A stretch of DNA of 64,000 nucleotides, from the NCBI GenBank assembly GCA_030913385.1, contig CP133159.1, positions 2,068,584 to 2,132,583 on the forward strand, read 5' to 3'. Made by a program: the position numbers and the translations under genes. This document shows, piece by piece, positions 1-9,082 of the stretch. The notes beneath the pieces are model-generated. The model was not told the origin of the DNA. It ran no database searches and saw only the letters and a list, made by a program, of their open reading frames with translations. Numbering within the stretch: position 1 is the first letter of the stretch; every line of letters starts with the position of its first letter. The DNA is from Cytophagaceae bacterium ABcell3 (GTDB taxonomy: Bacteria > Bacteroidota > Bacteroidia > Cytophagales > Cytophagaceae).

Positions 1-2
1 AA

Positions 3-965
3 GAAGATGTTGAAACAGTCGATAATGTGCGTCTGAAGAATATCTTTAAGTCAGGTGAACTATATGGGGCAGATGTGCATGAAAAAGTATATGAATTTGC
101 CAGACAGGCTAAATTATTGGCCGCACAAAAAGATTTTGATGTTATCCACTGTCATGACTGGATGACTATTCCAGCGGGTTTGGAAGTACAAGCAATGACT
201 GGAAAGCCTCTTGTGCTGCATGTACACTCCTTAGAATATGATCGTGCCGGCGCACATAGTAGGAGTTGGGTATATGAAATTGAAAGGCTAGGAATGCATT
301 CTGCCGATATGGTCATTCCTGTAAGCTATTATACTGGCAGTATTGCCCAGCATCATTATGGCGTTGACCCTGCCAAGATTGTTGCTATACATAATGGTAC
401 TGACCCGGTGGTGCCATTTAAAGCAGAAAAGCATTTTCCTGAAGACCTTGTATTGTTTCTCGGAAGAATTACTGAACAAAAAGGGCCTGAATTTTTTCTG
501 GAAGTAGCAGATCAGGTTGTTAAAACCAATCCCAATGTACGCTTTGTGATGGCAGGAACAGGGGACAGGTTGAAAAGCTTAATAGAAGGAGGTGCCTATA
601 GGCAGATAGGGCATAAGTTTCATTTTACAGGTTTCCTCAACAAAGAAAAGGTTCATAATCTTTACGCTATGAGCGATGTGTATTGCATGCCATCTGTTTC
701 TGAACCTTTTGGATTGTCGGCTCTGGAAGCGGCTCAGTTTGGAGTGCCTTGTGTTATTTCTAAGCAGTCTGGAGTAGCAGAAGTATTAAACGGGTCTCTG
801 AAAGCTGATTTTTGGGATGTGAAAAAAATGGGCGAGCATATTAGCTCTTTGTTGGAAGATAAGTCCTTGAAAGAAAGTTTGATTAAAGAAGCAAATAAAA
901 ACTTGTTAGATTGTACATGGGAAAAAGCAGCTGAAAAGGTGAGGCATGTTTATGATTATGTATAA
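3..965 (+). CDS. Glycosyltransferase, GT4/starch-synthase-like (5' partial)
   Basis: The reading frame is open from base 3, so the gene starts before the window and the GTG at 27 is not its true start. The visible N-terminal part has HCHDWMTIPAGL, a motif seen in starch/glycogen synthase-like GT-B enzymes. The C-terminal half is a GT4-type nucleotide-sugar-binding domain with FLGRITEQKG and EPFGLSALEAAQFG, including the E-x7-E pair that contacts the sugar donor. By family it transfers a sugar from a nucleotide sugar to a growing glycan in the cytoplasm. Glycogen synthase-like or surface-polysaccharide roles are both possible, and the acceptor cannot be told. A strong terminator follows at 1001. 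Confidence 0.85.
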   Translation, partial: EDVETVDNVRLKNIFKSGELYGADVHEKVYEFARQAKLLAAQKDFDVIHCHDWMTIPAGLEVQAMTGKPLVLHVHSLEYDRAGAHSRSWVYEIERLGMHSADMVIPVSYYTGSIAQHHYGVDPAKIVAIHNGTDPVVPFKAEKHFPEDLVLFLGRITEQKGPEFFLEVADQVVKTNPNVRFVMAGTGDRLKSLIEGGAYRQIGHKFHFTGFLNKEKVHNLYAMSDVYCMPSVSEPFGLSALEAAQFGVPCVISKQSGVAEVLNGSLKADFWDVKKMGEHISSLLEDKSLKESLIKEANKNLLDCTWEKAAEKVRHVYDYV

Positions 966-1000
966 AGTTGTAAATGGCATCTAGGGACTCATATACCGGT

Positions 1001-1030
1001 AAAAGGCAGCTTTTGAAGTTGCCTTTTTTT
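1001..1030 (+). terminator. Rho-independent terminator
   Basis: Ten-base stem (aaaaggcagc paired with gttgcctttt, one G-T pair) with a short loop, running into a T-run. It closes the glycosyltransferase transcript ending at 965. Confidence 0.8.
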
Positions 1031-1123
1031 ATTTCTAATTAGATTCTCAATAACCTTGATTAACCGTACTTTTCTCCTTTAACCATAGCCATTGATTTGT
1101 TACTTTTTTAAATGAGATTTCTA

Positions 1124-1137
1124 ATGATAAAAATCAT
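1124..1137. promoter_or_regulatory. Candidate CRP/FNR-type operator (ATGAT-N4-ATCAT)
   Basis: A perfect inverted repeat of two 5-base arms around aaaa, 71 bases before the start of the FixL-like kinase. The core TGAT-N4-ATCA is that of the FNR/FixK consensus; the outermost bases are A/T instead of T/A. The operon it precedes ends in a CRP/FNR-type regulator, so autoregulation is plausible. The sequence is short and AT-rich, and a chance match is possible. Confidence 0.4.
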
Positions 1138-1208
1138 GTTTTGACTTAAGATTTATTTTAGCTTTTTTTGGTTCTTAAGTAGAAGTTTGTAGTAACGTAA
1201 ATATTATA

Positions 1209-2741
1209 ATGAGCAAGAATACACCCGGTGGCTCTCACGCCAAACAGCTAAAAGCAATTTTTGATAGTGTAATTGATGGGATTATTACTATAGATCATAA
1301 GGGGATTATTCAAACTGTTAACCCTGCGACACTAGAAATTTTTGGATACTCTGAGTCAGAACTTATTGGGCAGAATGTAAAAATGCTTATGCCTGAACCT
1401 GATCGCTCTAAGCATGACCAGTATATTCATAACTATGAAAAGACAGGAGAAGCTAAAATAATTGGTAAAGGGAGGGAGGTTAAAGGAAAGAAAAAAGATG
1501 GCACTTTGTTCCCATTTTTGTTAAGTATCAGTGAAACTGAAATTGATGGAGAGAAAATTTACACAGGAATTATTCATGATATCAGTAAGTTAAAAATGGC
1601 TGAAGAGGCTTTGGTCGAGAGCGAGCATAAAATCACTTCTATTATCAATGCTGCTGTTGATGGAGTTATTACTATCAATACACGAGGGATTATAGAAATG
1701 GTCAATCCTTCCGCTGCCCGTATTTTTGGATATGAGCAGGATGAACTTTTAGGTAAAAGTATTAATATGCTTATGCCTGAGCCTGATAGGAGTCATCATG
1801 ACGCCTATGTTAATAATTATCTAAAAACCGGACATCATAGGATTATTGGTATAGGGAGAGAGGTAACAGGACTGAGGAAAGATGGCACAACTTTCCCTTT
1901 CTTTTTAAGTATTAGTGAGGTGAAACTGAAGGATAGGGTCATATTTACAGGTTTTGTGCATGATATCACAGAGCAAAAAATGGCTGAAGAACAGTTGAGA
2001 CGCTATGCTGCCGAACTTGAACGTAGTAACTCCGAACTTCAGGATTTTGCTTATGTATCCTCTCACGACCTTCAGGAGCCTTTGAGAAAAATACAGGCCT
2101 TTGGTGATCGGCTGAAGTCTAAAGATAGTGACAAACTTAGCGAGCAAGGGAAAGATTATTTGAACAGGATGCTCAACGCAGCCTTTCGGATGCAACGTTT
2201 AATTAATGATTTACTCAACTTTTCAAGGATTACTACCAAGGCAGAGTCATATTCTGCGGTAGACCTTAACAAGATTTTTAAAGAAGTTAAATCTGACCTT
2301 GTTATCAGTATTGAAAAAAATCAGGCTGAGGTCACTGCCGAGGACCTGCCTACCATAGAAGCCGATGAAACACAAATGAGGCAGCTTTTTCAAAACTTGA
2401 TCGCTAATGCTATTAAGTTTAGAAAGGATGACGAAGCACCTCGTGTCAAAGTATATGCAAAGCATGTGCAGAGAAAACCACATTTAACAGGTACCCCGGG
2501 CGATGAACTGGCTGAAATTTATTTTGAAGACAACGGTATTGGTTTTGATACCAAGTATTTAGAGAAAATTTTTAATATTTTTCAGCGCTTAGAGGGGCAA
2601 AAATATGAAGGTTCAGGCATTGGACTATCTGTGTGTAGAAAAATTGCGATGAGGCACGGTGGTGATATCACAGCTCAAAGTAAACCTGGAGTAGGAACTA
2701 CTTTTATAGTTTCTCTCTCACTTAGACAACCAAAAAGTTGA
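1209..2741 (+). CDS. Sensor histidine kinase with two FixL-type haem PAS domains
   Basis: Soluble 510-residue kinase with no membrane segment. Order: PAS1 (about 13-128), PAS2 (about 140-256), a short coiled coil, HisKA with phosphoacceptor His286 (SSHDLQEPL) and an HATPase_c domain (N-box NLIANAIKF, DNGIGFD, GSGIGLSV). Both PAS domains carry the FixL signature MPEPDRSxHD. His69 and His197 occupy the place of the haem-ligating His200 of Bradyrhizobium FixL, and Arg89 and Arg217, exactly 20 residues on, that of the O2-gating Arg220. Oxygen or another diatomic gas is therefore the likely signal. It is first in an operon with three further signalling genes. Confidence 0.88.
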   Translation: MSKNTPGGSHAKQLKAIFDSVIDGIITIDHKGIIQTVNPATLEIFGYSESELIGQNVKMLMPEPDRSKHDQYIHNYEKTGEAKIIGKGREVKGKKKDGTLFPFLLSISETEIDGEKIYTGIIHDISKLKMAEEALVESEHKITSIINAAVDGVITINTRGIIEMVNPSAARIFGYEQDELLGKSINMLMPEPDRSHHDAYVNNYLKTGHHRIIGIGREVTGLRKDGTTFPFFLSISEVKLKDRVIFTGFVHDITEQKMAEEQLRRYAAELERSNSELQDFAYVSSHDLQEPLRKIQAFGDRLKSKDSDKLSEQGKDYLNRMLNAAFRMQRLINDLLNFSRITTKAESYSAVDLNKIFKEVKSDLVISIEKNQAEVTAEDLPTIEADETQMRQLFQNLIANAIKFRKDDEAPRVKVYAKHVQRKPHLTGTPGDELAEIYFEDNGIGFDTKYLEKIFNIFQRLEGQKYEGSGIGLSVCRKIAMRHGGDITAQSKPGVGTTFIVSLSLRQPKS

Positions 2742-2769
2742 AAAATTCGCTATAAAATCTTAATTACGC

Positions 2770-3237
2770 ATGAATAATTTAAATAACTCCATTGTGATAC
2801 TTATAGCCGACGATGATGCTGAAGACCGGATGTTGATTAAAGATGCTTTGGATGAAAGCAGATTGGTCAATAGTCTTCAGTTTGTTGAAGATGGTGAGCA
2901 ACTTATGGACTACTTGCTGAACCGCGGAAAGTTTTCAGACAAAGAAAAGTATCCTAAACCAGGTTTGATCATGTTAGATCTTAACATGCCTCGCAAAGAT
3001 GGTAGGGAAGCCCTTAAGGAAATTAAGGAACACCCTGACTTGCGTAAAATACCTGTTGTGATCCTTACTACCTCTAAAGCCGAGGAAGATATTTTAAAAA
3101 CTTATGATATCGGAGTTAGCTCTTTTATCACTAAACCGGTCACTTTTTCTTCTCTAGTAGAGATTATGAGAACGCTGAGCAAGTATTGGTTTGAGATTGT
3201 CGAATTGCCAAAGAATAAGAAAAACTCAGGTTCTTAA
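2770..3237 (+). CDS. Single-domain response regulator (Rcp1-like CheY family)
   Basis: A lone receiver domain of 155 residues. It has the acidic pocket ADDDAED near residue 14, phosphoacceptor Asp70 in LDLNMPRKDG, the TTS switch residues and the conserved lysine in FITKP. The loop between helix 2 and strand 3 is long, as in Rcp1-type regulators that partner phytochrome- and PAS-kinases. There is no output domain, so it probably shuttles phosphate or acts by binding. It lies 28 bases after the FixL-like kinase and 7 bases before the receiver-kinase hybrid, which makes it a likely intermediate between them. Confidence 0.9.
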   Translation: MNNLNNSIVILIADDDAEDRMLIKDALDESRLVNSLQFVEDGEQLMDYLLNRGKFSDKEKYPKPGLIMLDLNMPRKDGREALKEIKEHPDLRKIPVVILTTSKAEEDILKTYDIGVSSFITKPVTFSSLVEIMRTLSKYWFEIVELPKNKKNSGS

Positions 3238-3244
3238 ATAAAAT

Positions 3245-4480
3245 ATGACAATGCCTTATAAGGATAAAGTAAATATACTCCTCGTGGATGATGATGAGGA
3301 AGATTTTATTATTACCAGAGATATAGTTGGCGAAATTCCCAATCGGAACTATTTAATGAAATGGGAGCCTTCTTATGACAAGGCACTTGAGTCTATAATT
3401 AATAGAGAACACGATGTTTATTTGATAGACTACCGTTTAGGAGCGCGCACCGGGCTTGAGCTTATTAAAGAGGCTACAAGCAAAAGAGCGTACGCTCCTC
3501 TTATCCTCCTGACCGGACAAGGCGATGTGGAGGTAGATGTGCAAGCAATGCGGGCAGGTGCGGCAGACTATCTGATCAAAGGGAATTTGAACCCTCATTA
3601 CCTAGAGCGGGCCATCAGGTATAGCTTACAACATGCGTATAACCTTGGCCAAATCCGAAAGCTGAACTTTGAGTTAGAAGCAAGGGTTGAGGAGCGGACA
3701 AAAGAGTTGGAAAAAACAGTGCGGAAACTAGAGTTCTCGAATAATAGTTTAAAGGTCGCTCAAATTGAACTTAGCAAAGCTCTAGAAAAAGAAAAAGAGC
3801 TTAATGAGCTGAAGTCTCGATTTGTTACTATTGCATCTCATGAATTTCGTACGCCACTGAGTACTATTCTTTCTTCGGTTTCACTGGTATCAAAATACAC
3901 CGACCCTGCCGATGAAGACAAACGCTTAAAGCATATTAACCGTATTAAGAGTTCGGTAAACAATCTTAAAGGTATTTTAGATGACTTTTTGTCCATTAGT
4001 AGGTTAGAGGAAGGGAATATTTATAATAATCCAGTAGAAACCGACTTGAAAGATTTTATGGAAGAGGTTGCTGAAGAGATGCGGTCTGTTGCTAAATCTG
4101 GGCAGGAAATCATTTGTCATTTTTCAGGAGAAACTCGCTTAATCAATCTAGATAGGCAAATCTTGAAAAATATTATCATAAATTTACTTAGTAATGCCAT
4201 TAAGTATTCTCCTGCTGGAAAAGCTGTTGATTTTACTATAAGCACTACCAAAAAGGAAATTTCCTTAACGGTGAAAGATCAAGGTATTGGGATTCCTGAA
4301 AAGGATCAGCCACACCTCTTTTCTCGTTTTTTTAGGGCCAACAACTGTGGAAATGTGCAAGGAACTGGGTTGGGATTAAATATAGTTAAGAAGTATATTG
4401 ATATATTAAATGGCAGCATTGAATATACCAGTCAGGAGAATGTTGGCACTACTTTTTTTGTACGAATACCTTTAAAATGA
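3245..4480 (+). CDS. Receiver-histidine kinase hybrid (REC-HisKA-HATPase)
   Basis: 411 residues: an N-terminal receiver (VDDDEED at 14-20, phosphoacceptor Asp62 in LIDYRLG, Lys112), a charged coiled coil (about 135-190), HisKA with His199 (ASHEFRTPL) and an HATPase_c domain (NLLSNAIKY, DQGIGIP, GTGLGLNI). There is no membrane segment or sensor domain, so its input must be phosphorylation of its own receiver. This is the layout of a relay kinase. It stands between a lone receiver (2770) and a receiver-CRP regulator (4491), 10 bases ahead of the latter. The start could be ATG 3245 or ATG 3251. Confidence 0.9.
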   Translation: MTMPYKDKVNILLVDDDEEDFIITRDIVGEIPNRNYLMKWEPSYDKALESIINREHDVYLIDYRLGARTGLELIKEATSKRAYAPLILLTGQGDVEVDVQAMRAGAADYLIKGNLNPHYLERAIRYSLQHAYNLGQIRKLNFELEARVEERTKELEKTVRKLEFSNNSLKVAQIELSKALEKEKELNELKSRFVTIASHEFRTPLSTILSSVSLVSKYTDPADEDKRLKHINRIKSSVNNLKGILDDFLSISRLEEGNIYNNPVETDLKDFMEEVAEEMRSVAKSGQEIICHFSGETRLINLDRQILKNIIINLLSNAIKYSPAGKAVDFTISTTKKEISLTVKDQGIGIPEKDQPHLFSRFFRANNCGNVQGTGLGLNIVKKYIDILNGSIEYTSQENVGTTFFVRIPLK

Positions 4481-4490
4481 TTAAGTTTTT

Positions 4491-5552
4491 ATGAAAAAGA
4501 TACTTCTAATTGAAGATAATCCTGATATCAGGGAAAATACAGCGGAGATCTTGTCTCTTGCAAACTTTGATGTGCTTACTGCTGAAAATGGTAAAATAGG
4601 TGTTGATTTGGCTAAAAAAGAAATGCCTGATTTGATTATATGCGATATTATGATGCCAGAACTCGATGGGTTTGGTGTACTGCATATGCTTGCCAAGAAC
4701 CCTGCTACTGCCGGCATACCATTTATTTTCCTTACTGCGAAATCTGAAAGAGAAGATTTTAGAAAAGGTATGAATCTGGGTGCAGATGACTACCTTACCA
4801 AACCTTTTGATGACCTAGAACTGCTAGACGCTATTGAAATTCGTTTGAAAAAGAATGAGATTATAAAAACAGAATTTTCTAAAAGTGCTGAAGGCCTAGA
4901 CGAGTTCATGAACGAAGCGAGAGGCTTTGAAGGGTTGAACAAGATGCTGGCTGATGAGAAGAAAACCATTACTTATAAAAAGAAACACAATATTTTCTCT
5001 GAAGGAAGTTACCCTAATGCCATTTATTTTATTAATAAAGGCAAAGTAAAAACTTTTAAAAGCAATGAAGACGGCAGAGAGTATATTACTGGTCTTTATA
5101 AAGAAGGTGACTTTATAGGCTATACGGATCTTTTGGAGGAAAACTATTATTCTGAATCTGCTGAAACCTTAGAGGAAACCGAACTGGTGGTTATCCCAAA
5201 GCAGGACTTTTTCTCTTTGGTACATCAGAATAGGGATGTTTCTGCTAAATTTATTAAAATGCTTGCTAATAACCTTATAGAGAAGGAAGAGAGGCTCTTG
5301 AAGCTTGCTTATAACTCAGTAAGAAAACGTGTGGCTGAATCTCTAATTATGCTTAGGGATAGGTATAAAAAAGAATCTGATAGCCAGTTTAAAATGGCGG
5401 TTTCCAGAGAAGATCTTTCCAATATTGTAGGGGCTTCAAAAGAAACTGTTATTAGAACCCTAGCCGATTTTAAGGAAGAGAAGTTGGTAGATTTGTCTGG
5501 TAGTACAATAACACTACTGGATGAGGGCAAACTTGAAAAAATGAGGAACTAG
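4491..5552 (+). CDS. Receiver-CRP/FNR family transcription regulator
   Basis: 353 residues with three parts: a receiver (phosphoacceptor Asp52 in ICDIMMPELDG, Lys104 in LTKPF), a cyclic-nucleotide-binding-type beta-roll (about 150-265) and a CRP-type winged helix (about 275-350). The recognition helix reads SKETVIR; Glu318 and Arg322 match the residues by which CRP and FNR contact TGA half-sites. The only cysteine seen is Cys51, so there is no FNR-type iron-sulphur cluster. Control is probably by phosphorylation. Functionally it resembles a fusion of FixJ input with FixK output. Last gene of the operon, followed by a terminator. Confidence 0.88.
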   Translation: MKKILLIEDNPDIRENTAEILSLANFDVLTAENGKIGVDLAKKEMPDLIICDIMMPELDGFGVLHMLAKNPATAGIPFIFLTAKSEREDFRKGMNLGADDYLTKPFDDLELLDAIEIRLKKNEIIKTEFSKSAEGLDEFMNEARGFEGLNKMLADEKKTITYKKKHNIFSEGSYPNAIYFINKGKVKTFKSNEDGREYITGLYKEGDFIGYTDLLEENYYSESAETLEETELVVIPKQDFFSLVHQNRDVSAKFIKMLANNLIEKEERLLKLAYNSVRKRVAESLIMLRDRYKKESDSQFKMAVSREDLSNIVGASKETVIRTLADFKEEKLVDLSGSTITLLDEGKLEKMRN

Positions 5553-5590
5553 CTATAGCTGTTTTAGCTGGTATACCAGTATAATAATAA

Positions 5591-5621
5591 AAAAGACTGC
5601 TAATTTTAGCAGTCTTTTTTT
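5591..5621. terminator. Bidirectional terminator between convergent genes
   Basis: aaaagactgct and agcagtctttt form an 11-base stem around a short loop with A- and T-runs on both sides, so it can end transcription from either strand. It lies between the receiver-CRP gene and the convergent lipoprotein gene. Confidence 0.8.
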
Positions 5622-5640
5622 ATTATAACGGTCTGTAAAA

Positions 5641-6267
5641 TCAATTGACCTTTGTTTCTTCTTGTTTTTGGGCAATAGTCCATGAAATTTGGTTTGAGTT
5701 CATGTTCCAGGTCATAGTTACTATGTATAGCTCAGAGTCCCAATGGCAAGCCCTGGTAAACCTGTTATGCTCTTCAACTTTATCCTCTATAGCAGGACCA
5801 TACCTTAAGCTGTAAAAGTTTTGTAGATCTATATATAGCTCTTCTCCTTTTTCAAAATCAGTCTCTGTCAGCGTGTATGTCAACTTGTTCAACGAATCTG
5901 AAGAAAAATTGAATACTATAGAACCTTTGCGGTCAATAATGTTGATTGGGAGTGTAGCTGTAGACAGCGCTTTTGATTTGTCTAGTTCTGATATTTCGGT
6001 TTCAGAAAACAAGGTTTGTACATCTGTATAGCTAGACCCCAAAGGTACTTGTTCTGTTAGGGCTAACTTGTTTTTATCTTCGTTGGATATTGCGTTAAAA
6101 AACAACTCTTTGCTAGGTGCTTCATCTGCGTCGGAGGTGTTTTCTACACTATCGGGAGACTGGGCAACTATGTCTGTCTCTTTGATAGGGTGCTCCTGAA
6201 CAGCTTCATCACAAGACCAAAGTAATAGGACACACGCTGCAAGTATATAATATGTTAAGTTTTTCAT
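5641..6267 (-). CDS. Hypothetical lipoprotein
   Basis: 208 residues starting with a lipoprotein signal peptide (MKNLTYYILAACVLLLWSC; cleavage before the Cys of LLWSC). The next 40 residues are acidic and low in complexity, as in a surface-lipoprotein linker. The rest is a soluble domain of mixed character that I do not recognise. A placement in the periplasm or on the outer membrane is inferred from the lipobox alone. It lies 93 bases downstream of priA on the same strand and may share its transcript. Confidence 0.75.
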   Translation of the reverse strand: MKNLTYYILAACVLLLWSCDEAVQEHPIKETDIVAQSPDSVENTSDADEAPSKELFFNAISNEDKNKLALTEQVPLGSSYTDVQTLFSETEISELDKSKALSTATLPINIIDRKGSIVFNFSSDSLNKLTYTLTETDFEKGEELYIDLQNFYSLRYGPAIEDKVEEHNRFTRACHWDSELYIVTMTWNMNSNQISWTIAQKQEETKVN

Positions 6268-6360
6268 GATTGTTTTACCTGTCTGATCTTTAACACAAAA
6301 AACTGCTTTTTAATTTAAATATTTAAAAAAAGTTAAAATCTGAAATACGCATATTTCAGA

Positions 6361-8841
6361 TTAAACCGGGTCTACATCAAAGATTACTTGTATTTGACGA
6401 AACGTTTTTTCGTTCAGAAGGTTTACGGTTTCTTTTTTGATAAGTTGCTTTGCGTATGGAATGTCCACTTTATTTTTTTCGAGTTTCAAAAGTATATTTA
6501 TGAGATAGTAGTTTCTTATTTTGCTAATAATGGGCCACTCAGGGCCAAGTACTCTATGATTGCCTAAGTTGGGTCTCAAAAGGTTTACCAGTTTATAAGC
6601 AGCACGTTCGGCTAGGTTTCTATCTGTATGCCTAATGGTTATCTTAATTATTCTTGAAAACGGAGGATATAAAAAAGTTTCGCGTTCTGCAAGCTCTTCT
6701 TTAAAAAGGCCGGTGTAGTCATTGTCTATCACTTTCTTTAAAATGCGGTGTTGGGGATCACTGGACTGAATGATTACTTTACCCCGCTTGTCTCTACGTC
6801 CGGCGCGGCCACTGACCTGTACCAGCAGTTGAAAGGTTTTTTCAAAAGACCTGAAATCTGGAAAGTTAAGCATTTGATCCGCATCCATAATGGCTACGGT
6901 GCTTACATTTCCAAAATCAAAGCCTTTGCTGACCATTTGCGTTCCTATTAATATATCCGTTTCCTTAGATTCAAAAGCTTTGATAATTTTTTCATAACCG
7001 TTTTTGCTTCGAACAGTGTCTGTATCCATACGGCTAATTTTGGCGTTAGGAAGTAGTAATGATAAGTCTTGCTCTATTTTTTCTGTGCCAAATCCGGTTG
7101 TGGCTATTCTTGTCGATCCGCAAGCATGGCACTCTTTGGCTACTTCTTCTCTATATCCACAGTAGTGACAGCGTAGGTTGTTGGAGTGCATGTGGTAGGT
7201 AAGGCTGACGTCGCAATTGGTACACTTAAAGACATGCGCACACTCTTCGCACGTCAAGTAGGGCGAGAAACCTCGACGGTTTCGGAAGATAATAGCCTGC
7301 TCTTTATTTTTTAAGCACTCTTCTAGTGCCCCTAAAACCATAGGAGAAAAATCGTTGTGCATCTCCTTGAACTTTTTAGCCCTTCTGGTATCAGAAATAA
7401 TGATTTCAGGAAGCGGGGTGTCTCCAAACCGTTTGTTTAGGGTCACCAGTCCACGGCGTCCGGTGAGGCATAGATGGTAAGATTCTATAGATGGGGTAGC
7501 TGACGCTAATAAAGTTTTGGCTCCATGCATTTTGGCTAGGACTAAAGCTGTGTCCCGTGCATGGTATCTTGGGGCAGGTTCTTGTTGTTTGTATGAAGTT
7601 TCGTGCTCCTCGTCTACTATGATTAATCCTAAATTGTCAAAAGGAAGAAATATTGAAGATCGCACGCCTATTACAAATGAAAAACGACCACTGATGATCC
7701 CTTTCCATGTTTCAACCCTTTCATTGACCGAAAACTTTGAATGGTATATGCCCATTTTGTCCCCAAATACTTTTTTTAGTCTTACAACCATTTGGGTAGT
7801 CAGTGCGATTTCTGGTAGCAAATACAGCACTTGCATGCCACTTTGCAATGCTTGAGTTATAAGGTGTATGAAAATTTCCGTTTTGCCACTGCCTGTTATG
7901 CCATGCAATAAAACGGTTTCTTGGTTTTGAAAAAGCTTCATGATCTCCTGTCTCGCGGATTCCTGATGCTCTGATAAAACGGGAAGATCCTGTTTTTCTT
8001 TACTTATTTTGCCAAACCTGGACACAACCTCCTCAAATTCTTCAAATATTTCTTTTTTTACCAGGGTGCGTATGGTGGAGTCCGCGCCTGTTACTTCCAC
8101 TAGTCTTTTCTTTTCGAGTCCTTCAGAGTTTTTCTGAATTGGCACTTGTTTAAGGTAATGAAGAAGAACGTCAGTCTGCTGAGGCTTTTTTTCTAAGGTT
8201 AGAAATAAGTTTTGCAGGTTTTTCTGATCTTCGTATAGCGGTGAAAGTTTTATTTTTTTGATGGTTTTGGGCGTAAACTTTTCCTTTACTTCCTCAAAAA
8301 CAACGATTTTTTCTTTTGCCAACAAAGACTTTATGTGTGGGAAAATATTTTTGATACCGGCCATTTTCGCCAATTCATCAAAAGTGATCTCAAGCTTTAT
8401 TTGAAGAATGCCTATAATATTTTCTTCAGTGTCTGAAAAAGGGTAGTCTCCACTATAAGAACTGTTTAGTTGAATCCATGATTGGCTGTGTACTTTGAGT
8501 CCAGAAGGCAGCGCTGCATTTAACACTTCACCTGGTGTGCTCAGGTAATAGTCTTGCATCCAATGTAGCATGCGCAGCTGAAAAGAATTCATGGTGGGCT
8601 CATCATCTAAAACCTCCATTATATCTTTCGTCTCATATACTTGAGGAGGGTTGTTGTGTATATGCGCTACAACAGCAGTTACAATTTTCTTTTTTCCAAA
8701 CCTCACTATGACCCTAAATCCTGGGTGTACCAATCCTTTTAGATGATCTGGAATACTATAGGTATATAAATTAGGTACGGGAGCCGGTACTATTAAATCC
8801 GCATATAACTCTGCTTCTTTCTGTTGCAGCGGGTTGCTCAT
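6361..8841 (-). CDS. priA: Primosomal protein N' (replication restart helicase PriA)
   Basis: PriA is a 3'-5' DNA helicase that reloads the replisome at stalled forks. The 826 residues show the N-terminal DNA-binding domain, Walker A GITGSGKT (314-321), the DEEH box (410-413), helicase motif SATPS and eight cysteines at 531, 534, 540, 543, 558, 561, 571 and 574 that form the two zinc sites typical of PriA. The length is ordinary for the phylum. The start is the ATG in front of SNPLQQKEAEL. Confidence 0.97.
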   Translation of the reverse strand: MSNPLQQKEAELYADLIVPAPVPNLYTYSIPDHLKGLVHPGFRVIVRFGKKKIVTAVVAHIHNNPPQVYETKDIMEVLDDEPTMNSFQLRMLHWMQDYYLSTPGEVLNAALPSGLKVHSQSWIQLNSSYSGDYPFSDTEENIIGILQIKLEITFDELAKMAGIKNIFPHIKSLLAKEKIVVFEEVKEKFTPKTIKKIKLSPLYEDQKNLQNLFLTLEKKPQQTDVLLHYLKQVPIQKNSEGLEKKRLVEVTGADSTIRTLVKKEIFEEFEEVVSRFGKISKEKQDLPVLSEHQESARQEIMKLFQNQETVLLHGITGSGKTEIFIHLITQALQSGMQVLYLLPEIALTTQMVVRLKKVFGDKMGIYHSKFSVNERVETWKGIISGRFSFVIGVRSSIFLPFDNLGLIIVDEEHETSYKQQEPAPRYHARDTALVLAKMHGAKTLLASATPSIESYHLCLTGRRGLVTLNKRFGDTPLPEIIISDTRRAKKFKEMHNDFSPMVLGALEECLKNKEQAIIFRNRRGFSPYLTCEECAHVFKCTNCDVSLTYHMHSNNLRCHYCGYREEVAKECHACGSTRIATTGFGTEKIEQDLSLLLPNAKISRMDTDTVRSKNGYEKIIKAFESKETDILIGTQMVSKGFDFGNVSTVAIMDADQMLNFPDFRSFEKTFQLLVQVSGRAGRRDKRGKVIIQSSDPQHRILKKVIDNDYTGLFKEELAERETFLYPPFSRIIKITIRHTDRNLAERAAYKLVNLLRPNLGNHRVLGPEWPIISKIRNYYLINILLKLEKNKVDIPYAKQLIKKETVNLLNEKTFRQIQVIFDVDPV

Positions 8842-8952
8842 GTTTTTTAAACTGTTTTATAAAACCCTCAATCAATATAAGTGCTAGGGTGGCAAGGGAT
8901 ATAAAATCACCGCATCTGGATTGCAACTATGCTAGAGTTGAAAAACAGGTGA

Positions 8953-8978
8953 AGCGACTGATTTGAAGTTGTTTTGCC
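8953..8978 (+). repeat. 26-base dispersed repeat, copy 1
   Basis: aagcgactgatttgaagttg followed by ttttgc. The same 26 bases, with a single C/T difference, occur in inverse orientation at 31625-31650 in another intergenic region. Function unknown. Confidence 0.7.
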
Positions 8979-9059
8979 ACATTAAAAAAGGCCTACTAGT
9001 TTAATTGGGCTTTAAGGTAACAATAAAAAGTAATTTATCATTAAAAAAAACCTAAACAA

Positions 9060-9082
9060 AAAGCCTCCTTCGGGAGTGCTTT
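9060..9082 (+). other. Hairpin with UUCG tetraloop
   Basis: aaagc-ctcc pairs with ggag-gcttt around a ttcg loop closed by C-G, with one bulged T. There is no T-run on the plus strand; read on the minus strand it is followed by a short T-run. It could be a leader structure of the polysaccharide operon or a barrier to leftward transcription. Confidence 0.5.

Noticed and set aside
4491-5552. Oxygen sensing by an FNR iron-sulphur cluster in the receiver-CRP protein
   Set aside because: Only one cysteine (Cys51, inside the receiver) is present, so no cluster can be bound in the FNR manner.
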